64,000 nucleotides of DNA from Chryseosolibacter sp040902445 (GTDB lineage: Bacteria; Bacteroidota; Bacteroidia; Cytophagales; Cyclobacteriaceae): NCBI GenBank assembly GCA_040902445.1, contig JBBDXJ010000270.1:22495-86494 (forward strand), written 5' to 3'. The notes under the pieces are model-generated. The model saw only the letters and a program-made list of their open reading frames with translations. It did no database searches and was not told the DNA's origin. Every line of letters begins with the position of its first letter. Position 1 is the first letter of the stretch. Below, one piece after another: positions 1 to 9,611 of this stretch. A program made the position numbers and the translations under genes.

Positions 1-2
1 TT

Positions 3-2386
3 CAAAGTCGTTTCAATTGCGACGGGAACTTCTGGTTATGGACCTATGAACAAAACAAAACAAAGGCTGAGGTAGTGAAGTTGATTGATAAAATAAAGTC
101 GGGGCACATCAGTGTACCCTTCAATGCCCTGGTTAGCTGTCATGGCGGCACACCTGCAGAAGCCGTCTTGCGCGGAATGTATTATGCGGGAAGTTTGGAA
201 AGAAGATTTAAGCTCGACCTTGACCTGGCGGTGGCGATGGAAATCAAACACATCCAATGGGGTTGTCCTCTCTCTGGGCTGGGGCTGGAGCAAAATACAG
301 TTGGAAAGGCGTCTGCGGTTGTGCTTCGGAATTCCGTGACAGTCAACTGGCAAATCGCGAGCACGAGATCTATTGGTATACGGGTCTGGACGGCAGGAAG
401 ATCTTATTAAAATGGTATTCTTTAAATGACACTGTGCCGCCGGGACGTCGCGACAAAAATGAGTCTTTGGGTGGTTATGCGGAAGCGCGCGACCCTTCTT
501 TCGCCATTAATGTTTGCAAAAAGAAATTCCATTCGGCTAATTATAATAACTTCAATGTCGCTGGTGCGTTTGGTTACGGCTGGGATGATCTAGCCTCTTA
601 CAACGCCGATGGTTTTATAGATGCGGCCAAAGCATCAACAGATGCATCATATAAAGTTGTGGTTTCAAATGAGCAGGACTTTTTTGAGGATTTCGAATCG
701 ACCCATGGGGCATCGTTGCCTATTAGTTCCGTTACTTTTGGAAATGAGTGGGATGTGTTGTGTGCTTCTCTCCAGGAAACATCCGCCAAAGTAAAACGAT
801 CACTGATAATGTTGCGGGCAGCGGAGGCCATGTCAGCCCTGATATCGCCATACAATCCCTTGTTCGGTTCAACTTTGGATAGCACACGCATCAAAGCGTG
901 GATGGGGTACGGGTTGTATTGGGAGCATGACTGGACAACGGATAATCTGAAAGTTATTTCTTCTGCCCAACGCGCTGCATGGCAAAGAAAGATGGAAGGT
1001 CAGGCAAGCGATTACGCTGACAGGTTGTACGATGCAGCAATTCTTGAATTAGGGAAACAGATCCCGAAGAAAGGTGCGCGCGAGCGATCCGATAGCTATC
1101 GGATTTTCGTTTTTAATCCACTGAGCTGGAAGCGTTCAGATTACGCCGATTACGCATACACTGGCCGCGATGTCATTGTTAAAGACGTTACTTCGGGAGT
1201 GCAGGTGCCACACCAGACCATTATCAAAAATGGCATTTCTTATCTGAGGATCCTCGCAGCTGATATTCCGTCAGTTGGGTATAAGGTTTTTGAGATTCAA
1301 TCCCGCAAAGGCACCACATTCCGTGATGCTGCGACGGTTTCTTCTGATAATGCTGTGATTGAAAACAACCTATATAAAGTAACCATCAATAAAACAGGTG
1401 CAATTACAAGTTTGGTGGACAAGAGAAACAATAACAGGGAATGTATTGGAAGCGGAAAAGCAAATGATCTAGGTTCCTTATCCGATGATGGTTCAGTCAC
1501 TGTTGAGAATTTTGGTCCGGTGTCTGTTACGCTGAAAGCAATTTCATCAGATCCTCTATCCCATACTACGCGCATAACCTTATACAAAGACCTGCCGCGA
1601 GTAGATATCGATAATCAGATCACACAAAATTTTACAGATGTCAGGAAATGGAAATTTGCCTTTAATTTAAATAACCCAGAAACCTGGCACGAAGAAGTGG
1701 GAGCAATTATAAAAGCCGGACTCGCCAGTAACGGAGGTCACTATTCAACCGCCAACGCGTCCTATAAATATCAGACGTTAAACCACTTTGTATCCGTTAA
1801 TGAAGCGGATTATGGAATTACATTATCAAACCGGGATTGTTATTTTATGCAGCTGGGCAATAGCACTCCTGATTTTCTGGATGAGACTTCCAGTACGCTG
1901 AATGTATTGGCGGGCGGCAGGGCATTACTGCCTGACAGGGGCATTGCAAACCAGGATGGCGACACGCTCTTTAATCAAAGTTTTGCCATTAGCACACACA
2001 AAACCTTTAATGAAGCAAGTGAAATGAAACTTGCTTTAGAACATCAAACACCCTTTGTTACCGGGGCAGTAACGGGTGAGACAGGCAATTATCCCGCCTC
2101 TGTTTATTCATTTCTATCGGTTGCCGATCCTAATGTTCTGGTATGGGCTTTAAAACCCGCGGAAGAAGGGTATGCCGATCGCGGATTGATCATCAGAGCA
2201 TGGAATTTCGGAACGACCTTCAGTAAGAGCAGTATTGTTTTTAACAACAAAATTTCTGATGCTTATGAGGCAAGTCATGTGGAAACAGATTTGCAGGTGA
2301 GTCCTTACTCCGGTTCTGAATTGAAAACAAATATTCCAGCAAAGGGTATGAACACATATCGGACAAAATTTTCTGGACTAAAGTGA
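3..2386 (+). pseudogene. GH38-like glycoside hydrolase, 5' cut by window edge and frameshifted
   Basis: A large glycosidase resembling the alpha-mannosidase (GH38) C-terminal half, which would release sugars from oligosaccharides. The reading frame from base 3 gives DGNFWLWTYEQNK and continues to about base 241 (LDLAVAM); from there homologous-looking sequence (NQTHPMGLSSLWAGAGAKYS, REHEIYWYTGLDG) continues in the frame one base earlier, through to the stop at 2384-2386. Adding one A to the short A run at 242-244 would restore ...AMENQTHPMG..., so a single-base deletion is the simplest explanation: real decay or a sequencing error. The ATG at 257 is therefore not a real start. The C-terminal half is beta-rich, as in the GH38 C-terminal domains (FVFNPLSWKR, IENNLYKVTINKTGAITSLVDK). 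The true 5' end lies left of the window. A phosphotriesterase-like gene follows after 10 bp. Family assignment is moderate; substrate unknown. Confidence 0.7.
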
Positions 2387-2396
2387 TCATCTGCAT

Positions 2397-3488
2397 ATGA
2401 GCGATACTATTTCCGAAACAAAAAACAAAGGCTACGGGGAATCCAGGAGATCGTTCCTTGGCAAATTTGCAACGGCTTCCCTGGCCGTGCCTTTGCTGCC
2501 CACAACACTTGTCGGTGGTCAGCAGATTTCTCCGCCGCGCAACAAAATGATACCCACGATGACGGGTCCGGTTCCGACCGACAAACTCGGCACCATGCTC
2601 GTACACGAACACGTACTCTGGGGGCCGATCCCCGACGAAGCACGTGAGCGTTCGGTGGAAATTGCTGTGGGTTATCTGCAGGAAGCTACCCGCGTTGGTA
2701 TCGATTCCCTTGCGTGTTTGTCGCCCGACCGCGATATCAAGCTATATGCTCAGATCGCAGAGCGATCTCCGGTTCGAATAGTCGTTTCGACCGGAACATA
2801 TCTTTACTCGCGCTCGAAATCAGAGCATCAGCAGATGAGCGAACAGCAATTGTTCGAGCGTATTATTCGCGAGACTACAGAAGGAATAGATGGAACAAAG
2901 TTGAGGGCGGGTATAATCAAAGTTGCTGCATCGAAGTCGCCGTTCACGGACTGGGAGAAGGCTGCATTTCGCGCCACAGGTCGTGCGCAACGCGAGACGG
3001 GTGCGCCAGTAGCCACACATGCTGTGTTTGCGCCGCGCGAACAATTCGACCTGCTCGTTGCATCGGGAGCAGATCCCCGTCGCTGTTTCTTTTCACACGT
3101 CGAGAACAAAGTTGGCTGGGCCGGACGCAATCTAGAACAGCAAGCGGACTACCTCGTAGCAATCGCGAAAGAAGGCGGGTCACACCTTTTCAATAATTTT
3201 GGTTTGATACATCACACGGCGTGGTCCGATCTTGTTTTTATGATCCAGCGCCTTTGTGACCGGGGGTGCATGGACAAAGTTCTGATTTCTATTGATCTGG
3301 CCTGGGAGTGGATAAAAGGGGAACCTGTTATCCAGCATGCTGACCGATATCCGGAAATACAACCTCGTACCTATTCGCACATGATCACCGATGTTGTTCC
3401 TGCTTTGCTGAAGGCAGGGTTCAGCGCCCAGGACGTCAGGACATTTCTTGTGGACAACCCGAGGAAGTTTTTTGAAGGAAATCCGTGA
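2397..3488 (+). CDS. Tat-exported phosphotriesterase-family metallohydrolase
   Basis: A 363-residue member of the phosphotriesterase/PLL-type amidohydrolase family, expected to hydrolyse lactones, esters or phosphotriesters at a binuclear metal centre. Residues 17-40 form a twin-arginine signal (SRRSFLGKFATASLAVPLLP), so it should be exported folded. All metal ligands of the family can be seen: His70 and His72 in VHEH, Lys175 (GIIKVAA, the carbamylated lysine), His208 (ATHAV), His234 (FFSHVEN) and Asp300 (ISIDLAWEW). The ATG lies 10 bp after the stop of the GH38-like gene, so the two are probably cotranscribed, and a lactone or ester derived from sugar breakdown is a possible substrate (inference). 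Length is normal for the family. A precise substrate cannot be read from sequence. Confidence 0.85.
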   Translation: MSDTISETKNKGYGESRRSFLGKFATASLAVPLLPTTLVGGQQISPPRNKMIPTMTGPVPTDKLGTMLVHEHVLWGPIPDEARERSVEIAVGYLQEATRVGIDSLACLSPDRDIKLYAQIAERSPVRIVVSTGTYLYSRSKSEHQQMSEQQLFERIIRETTEGIDGTKLRAGIIKVAASKSPFTDWEKAAFRATGRAQRETGAPVATHAVFAPREQFDLLVASGADPRRCFFSHVENKVGWAGRNLEQQADYLVAIAKEGGSHLFNNFGLIHHTAWSDLVFMIQRLCDRGCMDKVLISIDLAWEWIKGEPVIQHADRYPEIQPRTYSHMITDVVPALLKAGFSAQDVRTFLVDNPRKFFEGNP

Positions 3489-3560
3489 ATTCGAGTGTGC
3501 ACTTTACGATCTTATATGTTTTTGGTATGGACTCCTGAGATTCGACGAAGGGCGTGGTCA

Positions 3561-3600
3561 GTCTCCGCAGTGTCTCCTGTCTCAGGGACGCTGCGGATTT
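3561..3600. repeat. Hairpin repeat, copy 1 (other copy at 57999-58034)
   Basis: An imperfect inverted repeat: CCGCAGTGTC pairs with GACGCTGCGG around TCCTGTCTCAGG. Its reverse complement recurs at 57999-58034 with only a few changes, including the loop, so this is a dispersed element rather than a local terminator. Both copies sit in gene-poor sequence beside a decayed gene. Confidence 0.6.
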
Positions 3601-3694
3601 CAAAAAACATAAATCAATACTTTCAAACCTAAGTTCATGATCATTCAAAAACAACCTCGATCCCTTACACGTTATACATACCCTATACTAATCC

Positions 3695-3892
3695 TATGGT
3701 GCCAATGGCAATATCAAAAGCCTTCTGCGTTATCGGAACCTTCGTGGTTTGTCCGGTACAGACGTTACGGCTACCCCTCAGCTCTTTGATGACCTTGCCT
3801 TCACCTATATAATACAGGAGAAGGCAACCGCCTCAGCAAGGTAACGGATGCTACGACGCGGCTTGAAGGTTACCACGATGCTTCGTCCGAAG
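3695..3892 (+). pseudogene. Decayed RHS/YD-repeat fragment
   Basis: No open gene is present between 3489 and 4013, but 3695-3808 translates to YGANGNIKSLLRYRN...QLFDDLAFTY, and after skipping two bases (a duplicated AT at 3809-3810) the next frame from 3811 reads NTGEGNRLSKVTDATTRLEGY. This alternation of 'YDANGNI' and 'FTYNTGNRLSKVTDA' is the signature of the YD repeats that precede the core of RHS proteins. The piece has no start, no core and a 2-bp frameshift, so it is a relic of a larger polymorphic-toxin-like or RHS gene. The remaining part of this intergenic stretch holds the hairpin repeat at 3561-3600 and a short dispersed repeat at about 3890-3950. Confidence 0.55.
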
Positions 3893-3960
3893 TGCTTCAC
3901 GCAGGCGGGCCTTTGCGTGATGCTAGTGCCTTTACGTGGCACAAAAGTTGAACAACCCCC

Positions 3961-3990
3961 AAATAAAAAAAGCCCGGCATCACCAGGCTT
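3961..3990 (-). terminator. Rho-independent terminator of the PD40 gene
   Basis: Read on the minus strand, the stem AGCCTGG / CCGGGCT (one G-T wobble) around TGATG is followed by a run of seven T and ATTT. It begins 24 bp downstream of the stop codon of the gene ending at 4014. Confidence 0.8.
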
Positions 3991-4013
3991 CTCCATCACT
4001 TAACCATATCTCA

Positions 4014-5081
4014 TTACAACGCCGCCAGCGAAGAGTTGGCTTCTTTCATCGACTTCGGCATTTCATTATTTCCAAAGAGCACATCCATCGATATCCGGTA
4101 AAGATCGGTGTTGTGAACGTTTTTCTGCTTGGAGAAGATTGCGTAGTTGCCGTCGTGGGTTATGCTGAAAAATTCGTCGTCGAGGGATCCGTTTACTGCA
4201 GGGCCGAGGTTTTCAGGTGTGGTCCAGTTTGTCCATGAATCATCCATGCGTTTTGTTACATAGATGTCATATCCGCCATAACCGCTATGGCCTTTTGATG
4301 CGAAGTACAGCGTCTTGTTATCAGACGCAAGGAAAGGTGAAGATTCTTCAGACCCGGTGTTGATAACCGTGCCCATGTTAACAGGCTCGGTGGCTTTTTC
4401 GCCATCCCAGAAGCTTACGAAAAGATCGCGTTTTCCAATAGATTCGATGCGTTCTACCGACCTGATGATAACACCGTTCTTAAGATCGACGAAGGAGTTG
4501 GAATGACTTGACATGTTGTAATCTCCCTCGATGTCGATGGCGGTAGGTACCGACCAGTCCCCGTTCTGTTTTACACTGTAGGAAAGACCGGCGCGCATCT
4601 TCCCTTTTTTCAGGTATTGGTTGCCAAGTATAAGTGTATCACCAGTAGCGCTTATGTTATTGATGTAATTGGGCCCCGAATTATTCAATACCCCAGTCAT
4701 GTGGATGGGCTCGGACCATGTATTTCTAGTCTTATCAAATTCTGAATACCAGATATCCTCCGGATCATTCACGCCATTTGAGTTGCCGGGATGATTGTTA
4801 CGGCTGAAATACAAACGGTTTCCGCAAGGAGTGATCCTGGGTTTGATATCATCATAAGGACTGTTGATCGAATTCCCTAATTCCACCGGCATGGCGTCAA
4901 CGTTAACTTCCGTGGCGATTTTGATGTTGGTTGCGGCACTACGGCCCACAGGTTGGCTACTGCCATTGTTGGCGCCATCGTAAGACTGTGCCTGAATGGA
5001 ATAAAATCCGGCTACGATCAGGAAGAATACAAGGATGGTGATCTTCACCGCTGTTTCTTTAATTCTGCTAAGGACCATCAT
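4014..5081 (-). CDS. Secreted PD40/WD40-like beta-propeller protein
   Basis: 355 residues with a hydrophobic N-terminal segment (about residues 12-32, ending in SIQAQ) that looks like a signal peptide. The rest carries repeated PD40/TolB-type blades: KPRITPCGNRLYFSRNN, ESSPFLASDNKTLYFASKGH followed by GYGGYDIYVTKR, and DEFFSITHDGNYAIFSK. Such propellers in Bacteroidota commonly sit in outer-membrane or periplasmic proteins, often joined to OmpA or TPR modules, but neither is present here. The protein is probably a stand-alone periplasmic or surface binding protein. It is monocistronic, with a clear terminator downstream and a 250-bp upstream leader. No enzymatic residues can be identified. 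Confidence 0.75.
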   Translation of the reverse strand: MMVLSRIKETAVKITILVFFLIVAGFYSIQAQSYDGANNGSSQPVGRSAATNIKIATEVNVDAMPVELGNSINSPYDDIKPRITPCGNRLYFSRNNHPGNSNGVNDPEDIWYSEFDKTRNTWSEPIHMTGVLNNSGPNYINNISATGDTLILGNQYLKKGKMRAGLSYSVKQNGDWSVPTAIDIEGDYNMSSHSNSFVDLKNGVIIRSVERIESIGKRDLFVSFWDGEKATEPVNMGTVINTGSEESSPFLASDNKTLYFASKGHSGYGGYDIYVTKRMDDSWTNWTTPENLGPAVNGSLDDEFFSITHDGNYAIFSKQKNVHNTDLYRISMDVLFGNNEMPKSMKEANSSLAAL

Positions 5082-5342
5082 GCTTATATGTGTTTAAATG
5101 ATTTAGTTTCTTTTTCTGTTCGACATACAAAGGTGGATCAAATACAGCCGCTGGAAATCAAGGGAATCCTGATTTGGAAAAAATCATCTGAAACTGAGAA
5201 AAACCCGTTTTTTGGGCTGTTTAGGCGGTTTTAGCTGAATAGAATCTTTGGGGCCTCAAAATGCCCCATTTCGACTCAGGGTTTCCCTGATCGAGCCTCA
5301 GACATTTCCTGATACGTATCGGGGTAAATAACCAACTCTATT

Positions 5343-5531
5343 ATGCAGAATGTAAAAAGTAAACCTGCACAGCGAAAGACTGTTGAACACGTACCAGAAG
5401 GGATGCATACGGTAACGCCATTTTTGATCGTGGATGGAGCCGGGAAGTCTATTGAATTTATTAAAAATGCATTTAATGGCGAGCAGACTTTTAACTGGAA
5501 GGAAGACGATGGCAAGGTCTGGGACTTTTAG
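5343..5531 (+). pseudogene. Truncated VOC/PhnB-like protein fragment
   Basis: 62 codons reading VPEGMHTVTPFLIVDGAGKSIEFIKNAFNGEQ...DDGKVWDF. The motif 'PEGxHTVTPYLIVDGAxxAIEFYKxAF' is the N-terminal beta-alpha-beta unit of VOC/glyoxalase-like (PhnB-type) proteins, which are normally about 130-160 residues. The frame stops where the second half of the fold should begin, and the bases after it give no recognisable continuation. It is a 3'-truncated relic unless it is expressed as a half-fold peptide. The rest of 5082-5857 holds a dispersed repeat (5685-5770) and the leader of the lactate permease gene. Confidence 0.6.
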
Positions 5532-5684
5532 CTCGTGCGCTCTTCTCGTGGATGAACTCACAAGCAATGCGGTACTGCGGCTGGCGCTTACTAATTTGGC
5601 AGAGAAATGTATAAGTACAAAAGAAAAATAAGTAGCAGTCATTTTGAAGATTCAACTGGGCGTAAAAGTATTGTCAAGGGTGGT

Positions 5685-5770
5685 AAAAAAGGAAGGCGGG
5701 TACTGGTATTTTTCCCATCCTTTCCGAGGAGGGGATAGTTCACGCGAGTGAACTTGCGTGGTGCAAACCG
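5685..5770. repeat. Double-hairpin dispersed repeat, copy 1 (inverted copy at 42854-42940)
   Basis: Starts with an A-rich end and GGGTACTGGTATTTTTCCC, then contains two adjacent palindromes (TCCTTTCCGAGGAGGGGA-type and GTTCACGCGAGTGAAC) and ends GGTGCAAACCGT. The reverse complement at 42854-42940 matches with about four changes over some 72 bp. The two copies are 37 kb apart in opposite orientation. REP/BIME-like or a small non-autonomous element; no protein is encoded. Confidence 0.75.
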
Positions 5771-5857
5771 TAACCTCCGACCTATTTTGGAACTAACACA
5801 ATTTTGTCATACTTTGATGATGTGACCTTTCCGTAATAAGTAACAACGGTTATCATT

Positions 5858-7642
5858 ATGAACTGGACCCAGGTAATCGACCCCTTTAATAACATCGGCT
5901 TGTCAGCGTTGGTCGCGCTGATCCCCATCCTCTTTATTTTTTGGGCCCTGATAATAAAAAAAATGAAGGGCTATCAGGCCAGCCTGACCGCCACAATAAT
6001 TGCAATCATCATTGCTGTTCTGGTATATGGGATGCCAGTAAAACTGGCGTTGCTTTCCACGGGTCATGGCATTTTGTACGGTTTATTTCCTATTTGCTGG
6101 ATAGTCTTAACTGCCGTCTTTTTATTTAATATTACCGTGAAAAGCGGTCAGTTTGAAGTGATCAAACACTTTATGGCTTCTATCACTTCAGACAGAAGAT
6201 TGCAGGCATTGCTGATCGCATTTTCATTCGGATCTTTTCTGGAAGGTACCGCCGGGTTTGGAGCTCCCGTGGCCATCACTGCCGCGATGCTCGTGGGACT
6301 GGGCTTCAACCCTCTGTATGCTGCGGGAATATGCCTGATCGCGAATACCGCCCCCGTTGCGTTTGGGGCAATCGGCATTCCTATTACGGTTGCGTCCCAG
6401 GTTTCAGGAATTCCTGAAATGGCTATTTCTCAAATGGTAGGAAGAACACTTCCCATCTTATCGGTTGTTCTGCCTTTTTATCTCGTCGTGTTAATGTCCG
6501 GCGTCAGAAAGACAAGAGAAGTATTACCAGCCATTTTGGTTTCGGGAATTTCTTTTGCTTTCCTGCAATGGTCGACCTCTAACTACCTCGGTCCGGCCCT
6601 TCCGGATGTCATCGCCGGCATCGGCTCGATCGTATGTCTCATCGCGCTCTTAAAGTTCTGGAAACCAAAAACCATCTGGCGGTTTAATGACGAAGTGCCG
6701 CCTGTGATCGATACCAATATCCACTACTCGCTTGGACAGATAGTCAGGGCGTGGTCTCCCTTCCTGCTTTTGACCATTCTTATTATAGCCTGGGGCATTC
6801 AACCTATTAAGGATGCCTTGAATTCCGTGGGCTTTTTGCAATTCGAAGTCCCGCAGATCCACAATGTTATTGTAAACAGAAACGGAACGGAATTGCCGCA
6901 AATTTTTAGATTCAATTATTTATCCGCCTCCGGAACTGCCATCTTCGTCACCTGTTTAATTGCCATGCCCCTTGTAGGTATCAGTTTTCGTCAGGGCCTG
7001 CAAATATTTGGATCGACACTTCAGCAGCTGAAATTTCCCATCATTACGATCGCCGCGGTGTTAGGCTTCGCTTATATTGTTAATGCGTCGGGTATTACCA
7101 TAACTCTCGCGGAAGCCCTTGCGAATACAGGTTTCCTCTTTCCGTTCTTTGCTCCAGTGTTAGGTTGGCTGGGAGTTTTTATTACGGGATCGGATACTTC
7201 AGCAAATGCTTTGTTTGCAAAACTGCAGTATGAGACGGCCACGGCCATCGGGGTAGATCCGGTCGTGACTGTATCGGCCAATGTTTCAGGAGGTGTTGTT
7301 GGAAAAATGATCTCTCCCCAGTCGATCGCGGTGGCAGCCGCGGCGGGACAACTCGTCGGAAAGGAGTCAGATCTCTTCCGATTTACAGTCAAGCACAGTT
7401 TCTATATGCTGATCTTTATTTGCTTAATCGTATTGTCCCAGGCGTATCTGTTTCAGTGGCTGATCCCCACCTACCGGATGTTGGACGCAAACACAATTGT
7501 TTCTATTTCCAATGCGCCACTCGGGTTTATTTATCTGCTGATATGCGCTGTAGTGTTGGTTATCTTTGCGGTGGCTGTTCGTTTGGCCAACAAGCGAAAA
7601 ACTGATAATCCTGAAGTTTCAAAGGTCAATCCTGCAAAATAG
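5858..7642 (+). CDS. lldP: L-lactate permease (LctP/LldP family)
   Basis: 594 residues, the usual length for the lactate permease family, with more than a dozen hydrophobic segments spread over the whole protein. Family hallmarks are visible: the N-terminal MNWTQVIDP, the conserved loop FGSFLEGTAGFGAPVAITAAMLVGLG near residue 130, and the C-terminal half GVDPVVTVSANVSGGVVGKMISPQSIAVA. It should be an inner-membrane proton-coupled importer of lactate or glycolate. No lactate dehydrogenase genes stand beside it, so the link to metabolism is not visible here. A symporter gene follows 178 bp downstream on the same strand, but the spacer is filled with heptamer repeats. Confidence 0.92.
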   Translation: MNWTQVIDPFNNIGLSALVALIPILFIFWALIIKKMKGYQASLTATIIAIIIAVLVYGMPVKLALLSTGHGILYGLFPICWIVLTAVFLFNITVKSGQFEVIKHFMASITSDRRLQALLIAFSFGSFLEGTAGFGAPVAITAAMLVGLGFNPLYAAGICLIANTAPVAFGAIGIPITVASQVSGIPEMAISQMVGRTLPILSVVLPFYLVVLMSGVRKTREVLPAILVSGISFAFLQWSTSNYLGPALPDVIAGIGSIVCLIALLKFWKPKTIWRFNDEVPPVIDTNIHYSLGQIVRAWSPFLLLTILIIAWGIQPIKDALNSVGFLQFEVPQIHNVIVNRNGTELPQIFRFNYLSASGTAIFVTCLIAMPLVGISFRQGLQIFGSTLQQLKFPIITIAAVLGFAYIVNASGITITLAEALANTGFLFPFFAPVLGWLGVFITGSDTSANALFAKLQYETATAIGVDPVVTVSANVSGGVVGKMISPQSIAVAAAAGQLVGKESDLFRFTVKHSFYMLIFICLIVLSQAYLFQWLIPTYRMLDANTIVSISNAPLGFIYLLICAVVLVIFAVAVRLANKRKTDNPEVSKVNPAK

Positions 7643-7737
7643 CCTAGAAATAATTGGGTAGTGTGTCAGTCAATTATTGAAAATATTGTAAATGTACATA
7701 TTACACTTAATTAAAATAATGTATCTTGAATCCTGAT

Positions 7738-7817
7738 TACTAACCACTGATTACCGATTCCGATTACAGAATACTGAATACATACCGAATACTGAATACT
7801 GAATACTGAATACTGAA
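7738..7817. repeat. Heptamer tandem repeat (CTGAATA / CTGATTA type)
   Basis: Degenerate 7-bp units (CTGATTA, CCGATTA, AGAATAC, ATACTGA) become a regular TGAATAC run just before the GTG start of the symporter gene at 7821. The same heptamer family fills 25387-25527. The repeat replaces any recognisable ribosome binding site. Confidence 0.85.
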
Positions 7818-7820
7818 GCC

Positions 7821-9575
7821 GTGGGTCACATTACATTTATAGACTGGGCCGTCATCCTGTTATACTTCGCCATTGTGGCAGGTGTCTCGTACTGGGCAGT
7901 ACGGAGGAAAAAGAATTCTGCTGAAGATTATTTTCTCGCGGGCCGTCACCTTGGTTGGTTTGTTGTAGGGGCTTCGATTTTTGCATCGAATATCGGATCG
8001 GAACACCTCGTAGGACTCTCAGGCTCCGGGGCCACCGATGGTGTTGCACTGGCGCACTATGAACTTCATGCGTGGTGTTTGCTCGTACTGGGGTGGGTGA
8101 TGGTTCCGTTTTATATGCGATCGAAAGTTTTCACCATGCCTGAATTTCTGGAAAGACGTTTTAATCCCCAGGCCAGAACCGTATTATCGATTATTTCATT
8201 GGTTGCCTATGTTTTAACGAAGATAGCAGTAGGGATTTTTGCGGGTGGAATTGTATTCGCTGTGTTGTTGCCGGAAATCGGATTTCTCGGGCTCGATAGT
8301 TTCTGGGTGGGATCTATTTTGGTAATCGTACTGACTGGTGTTTATACGGTGATCGGGGGTATGCGTGCCGTAGCCTACACTGAAGCTTTGCAAACTATTG
8401 TACTTATCCTTGGCTCCTTACTGGTCACGATCTACGGGTTGGATGCACTGGGTGGGTGGGATCGGCTTCGCGAAATCTGTGGTTCTGAAATGTTTAATCT
8501 CTGGAAACCCCTTGTTCCCGATGGAATGGAAAGTACGTGGGCACCTGTGCGCGAGACTGGAAAAATTGCATGGTATTTTAATGACAACTATCCATGGCTG
8601 GGAATGTTGTTTTGCGCTCCCATTATCGGACTATGGTACTGGTGTACTGACCAATATATAGTACAACGAACACTTGGAGCTCCGAATGAAACGGAAGCAA
8701 GGCGCGGTTCGATCTTCGCTTCTTTTCTGAAACTACTTCCCGTTTTTATTTTTATTATTCCGGGGATGATCTGTTTTGCTTTGGGTAAATCGGGCGAGGT
8801 TCCCGCGATGCAACAAGCCTTATTCAATGAGCAGGGAGAGTTGATTCGCGATAATGCACAGCAAGCATTTCCCATGCTGGTGATCCATGTGCTGCCCACG
8901 GGAGTCCGAGGAATTGTAGTCGCGGGATTACTTGCAGCTTTGATGAGCTCCTTAGCCGGCGTCTTCAATGCGTGTTCCACTTTGTTCACGATGGATTTTT
9001 ATTCTCGATTCAGGCCCAATGCCTCACAACAACAACTAGTTTGGATCGGAAGGGTGGCTACGGGTGTGATGGTGGTGATCGGGCTATTATGGATACCTGT
9101 CATCCAGGGAGGTAAAGGTTTATACGATTATCTCCAGGGTATCCAGGCGTACCTTGCACCACCAATTTTTGTAGTTTTCTTTTTTGGTATTTTTTTCAAA
9201 AGACTGAATGGACCGGGTTGTCTCGCCGCGTTACTGGTTGGTTTTGCAATGGGTTTATTCAGACTTGCGGTGGATACGCCGATGAAACTTTCCGCAAATT
9301 TCGCTTATGACGAGGGATCATTTTTCTGGATCATCAACAACATTTTTTTTCAATATTACAGCCTTCTGATCACACTTGTTTGCGTGGCGGTTTTTGTGGG
9401 CGTCAGCTATTCAACCGCGGCTCCTTCCTATGAAAAGATCAGCGGATTGACATTCGCTACCCTGACCGAAGCTGATAAAATAAAGACAAGGAGAAGCTGG
9501 GAATCAAAGGATGTCATTTCATCTTTGATCGTGATCGGCCTGATCGCTGCGGCATATTTGTATTTCACGGGATAA
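7821..9575 (+). CDS. Sodium:solute symporter (SSS family, SGLT-like)
   Basis: 584 residues with about 14 hydrophobic segments, typical of SSS/SLC5 transporters. N-terminal DWAVILLYFAIVAGVSYWAVRRKKNSAEDYFLAGR and ASNIGSEHLVGLSGSGA are the core TM1-TM2 motifs; the sugar-transporter-like stretch GLWYWCTDQYIVQRTLGA follows near residue 275. Related Bacteroidota proteins take up sugars or sugar acids with sodium. The best start is GTG at 7821; no ATG is available before the first membrane helix. The gene lies directly behind a heptamer repeat, and shows no Shine-Dalgarno sequence, which is common in this phylum. The substrate is not determinable, but a monosaccharide is most likely. Confidence 0.9.
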   Translation: MGHITFIDWAVILLYFAIVAGVSYWAVRRKKNSAEDYFLAGRHLGWFVVGASIFASNIGSEHLVGLSGSGATDGVALAHYELHAWCLLVLGWVMVPFYMRSKVFTMPEFLERRFNPQARTVLSIISLVAYVLTKIAVGIFAGGIVFAVLLPEIGFLGLDSFWVGSILVIVLTGVYTVIGGMRAVAYTEALQTIVLILGSLLVTIYGLDALGGWDRLREICGSEMFNLWKPLVPDGMESTWAPVRETGKIAWYFNDNYPWLGMLFCAPIIGLWYWCTDQYIVQRTLGAPNETEARRGSIFASFLKLLPVFIFIIPGMICFALGKSGEVPAMQQALFNEQGELIRDNAQQAFPMLVIHVLPTGVRGIVVAGLLAALMSSLAGVFNACSTLFTMDFYSRFRPNASQQQLVWIGRVATGVMVVIGLLWIPVIQGGKGLYDYLQGIQAYLAPPIFVVFFFGIFFKRLNGPGCLAALLVGFAMGLFRLAVDTPMKLSANFAYDEGSFFWIINNIFFQYYSLLITLVCVAVFVGVSYSTAAPSYEKISGLTFATLTEADKIKTRRSWESKDVISSLIVIGLIAAAYLYFTG

Positions 9576-9611
9576 TCACGCGGTCATATTGCATAGATAT
9601 AAGGTCGTGTC

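Noticed and set aside
36..353. Minus-strand frame at the left edge
   Set aside because: Opposite the GH38-like gene; composition and content are those of a shadow frame.
257..2386. Open frame starting at ATG 257 taken as a complete 709-residue gene
   Set aside because: Family sequence continues upstream in another frame to base 3; the ATG is internal and the 5' end is outside the window.
5248..5268. GGGGC/GCCCC hairpin as terminator
   Set aside because: Short stem, only three T behind it, and upstream rather than downstream of a gene.
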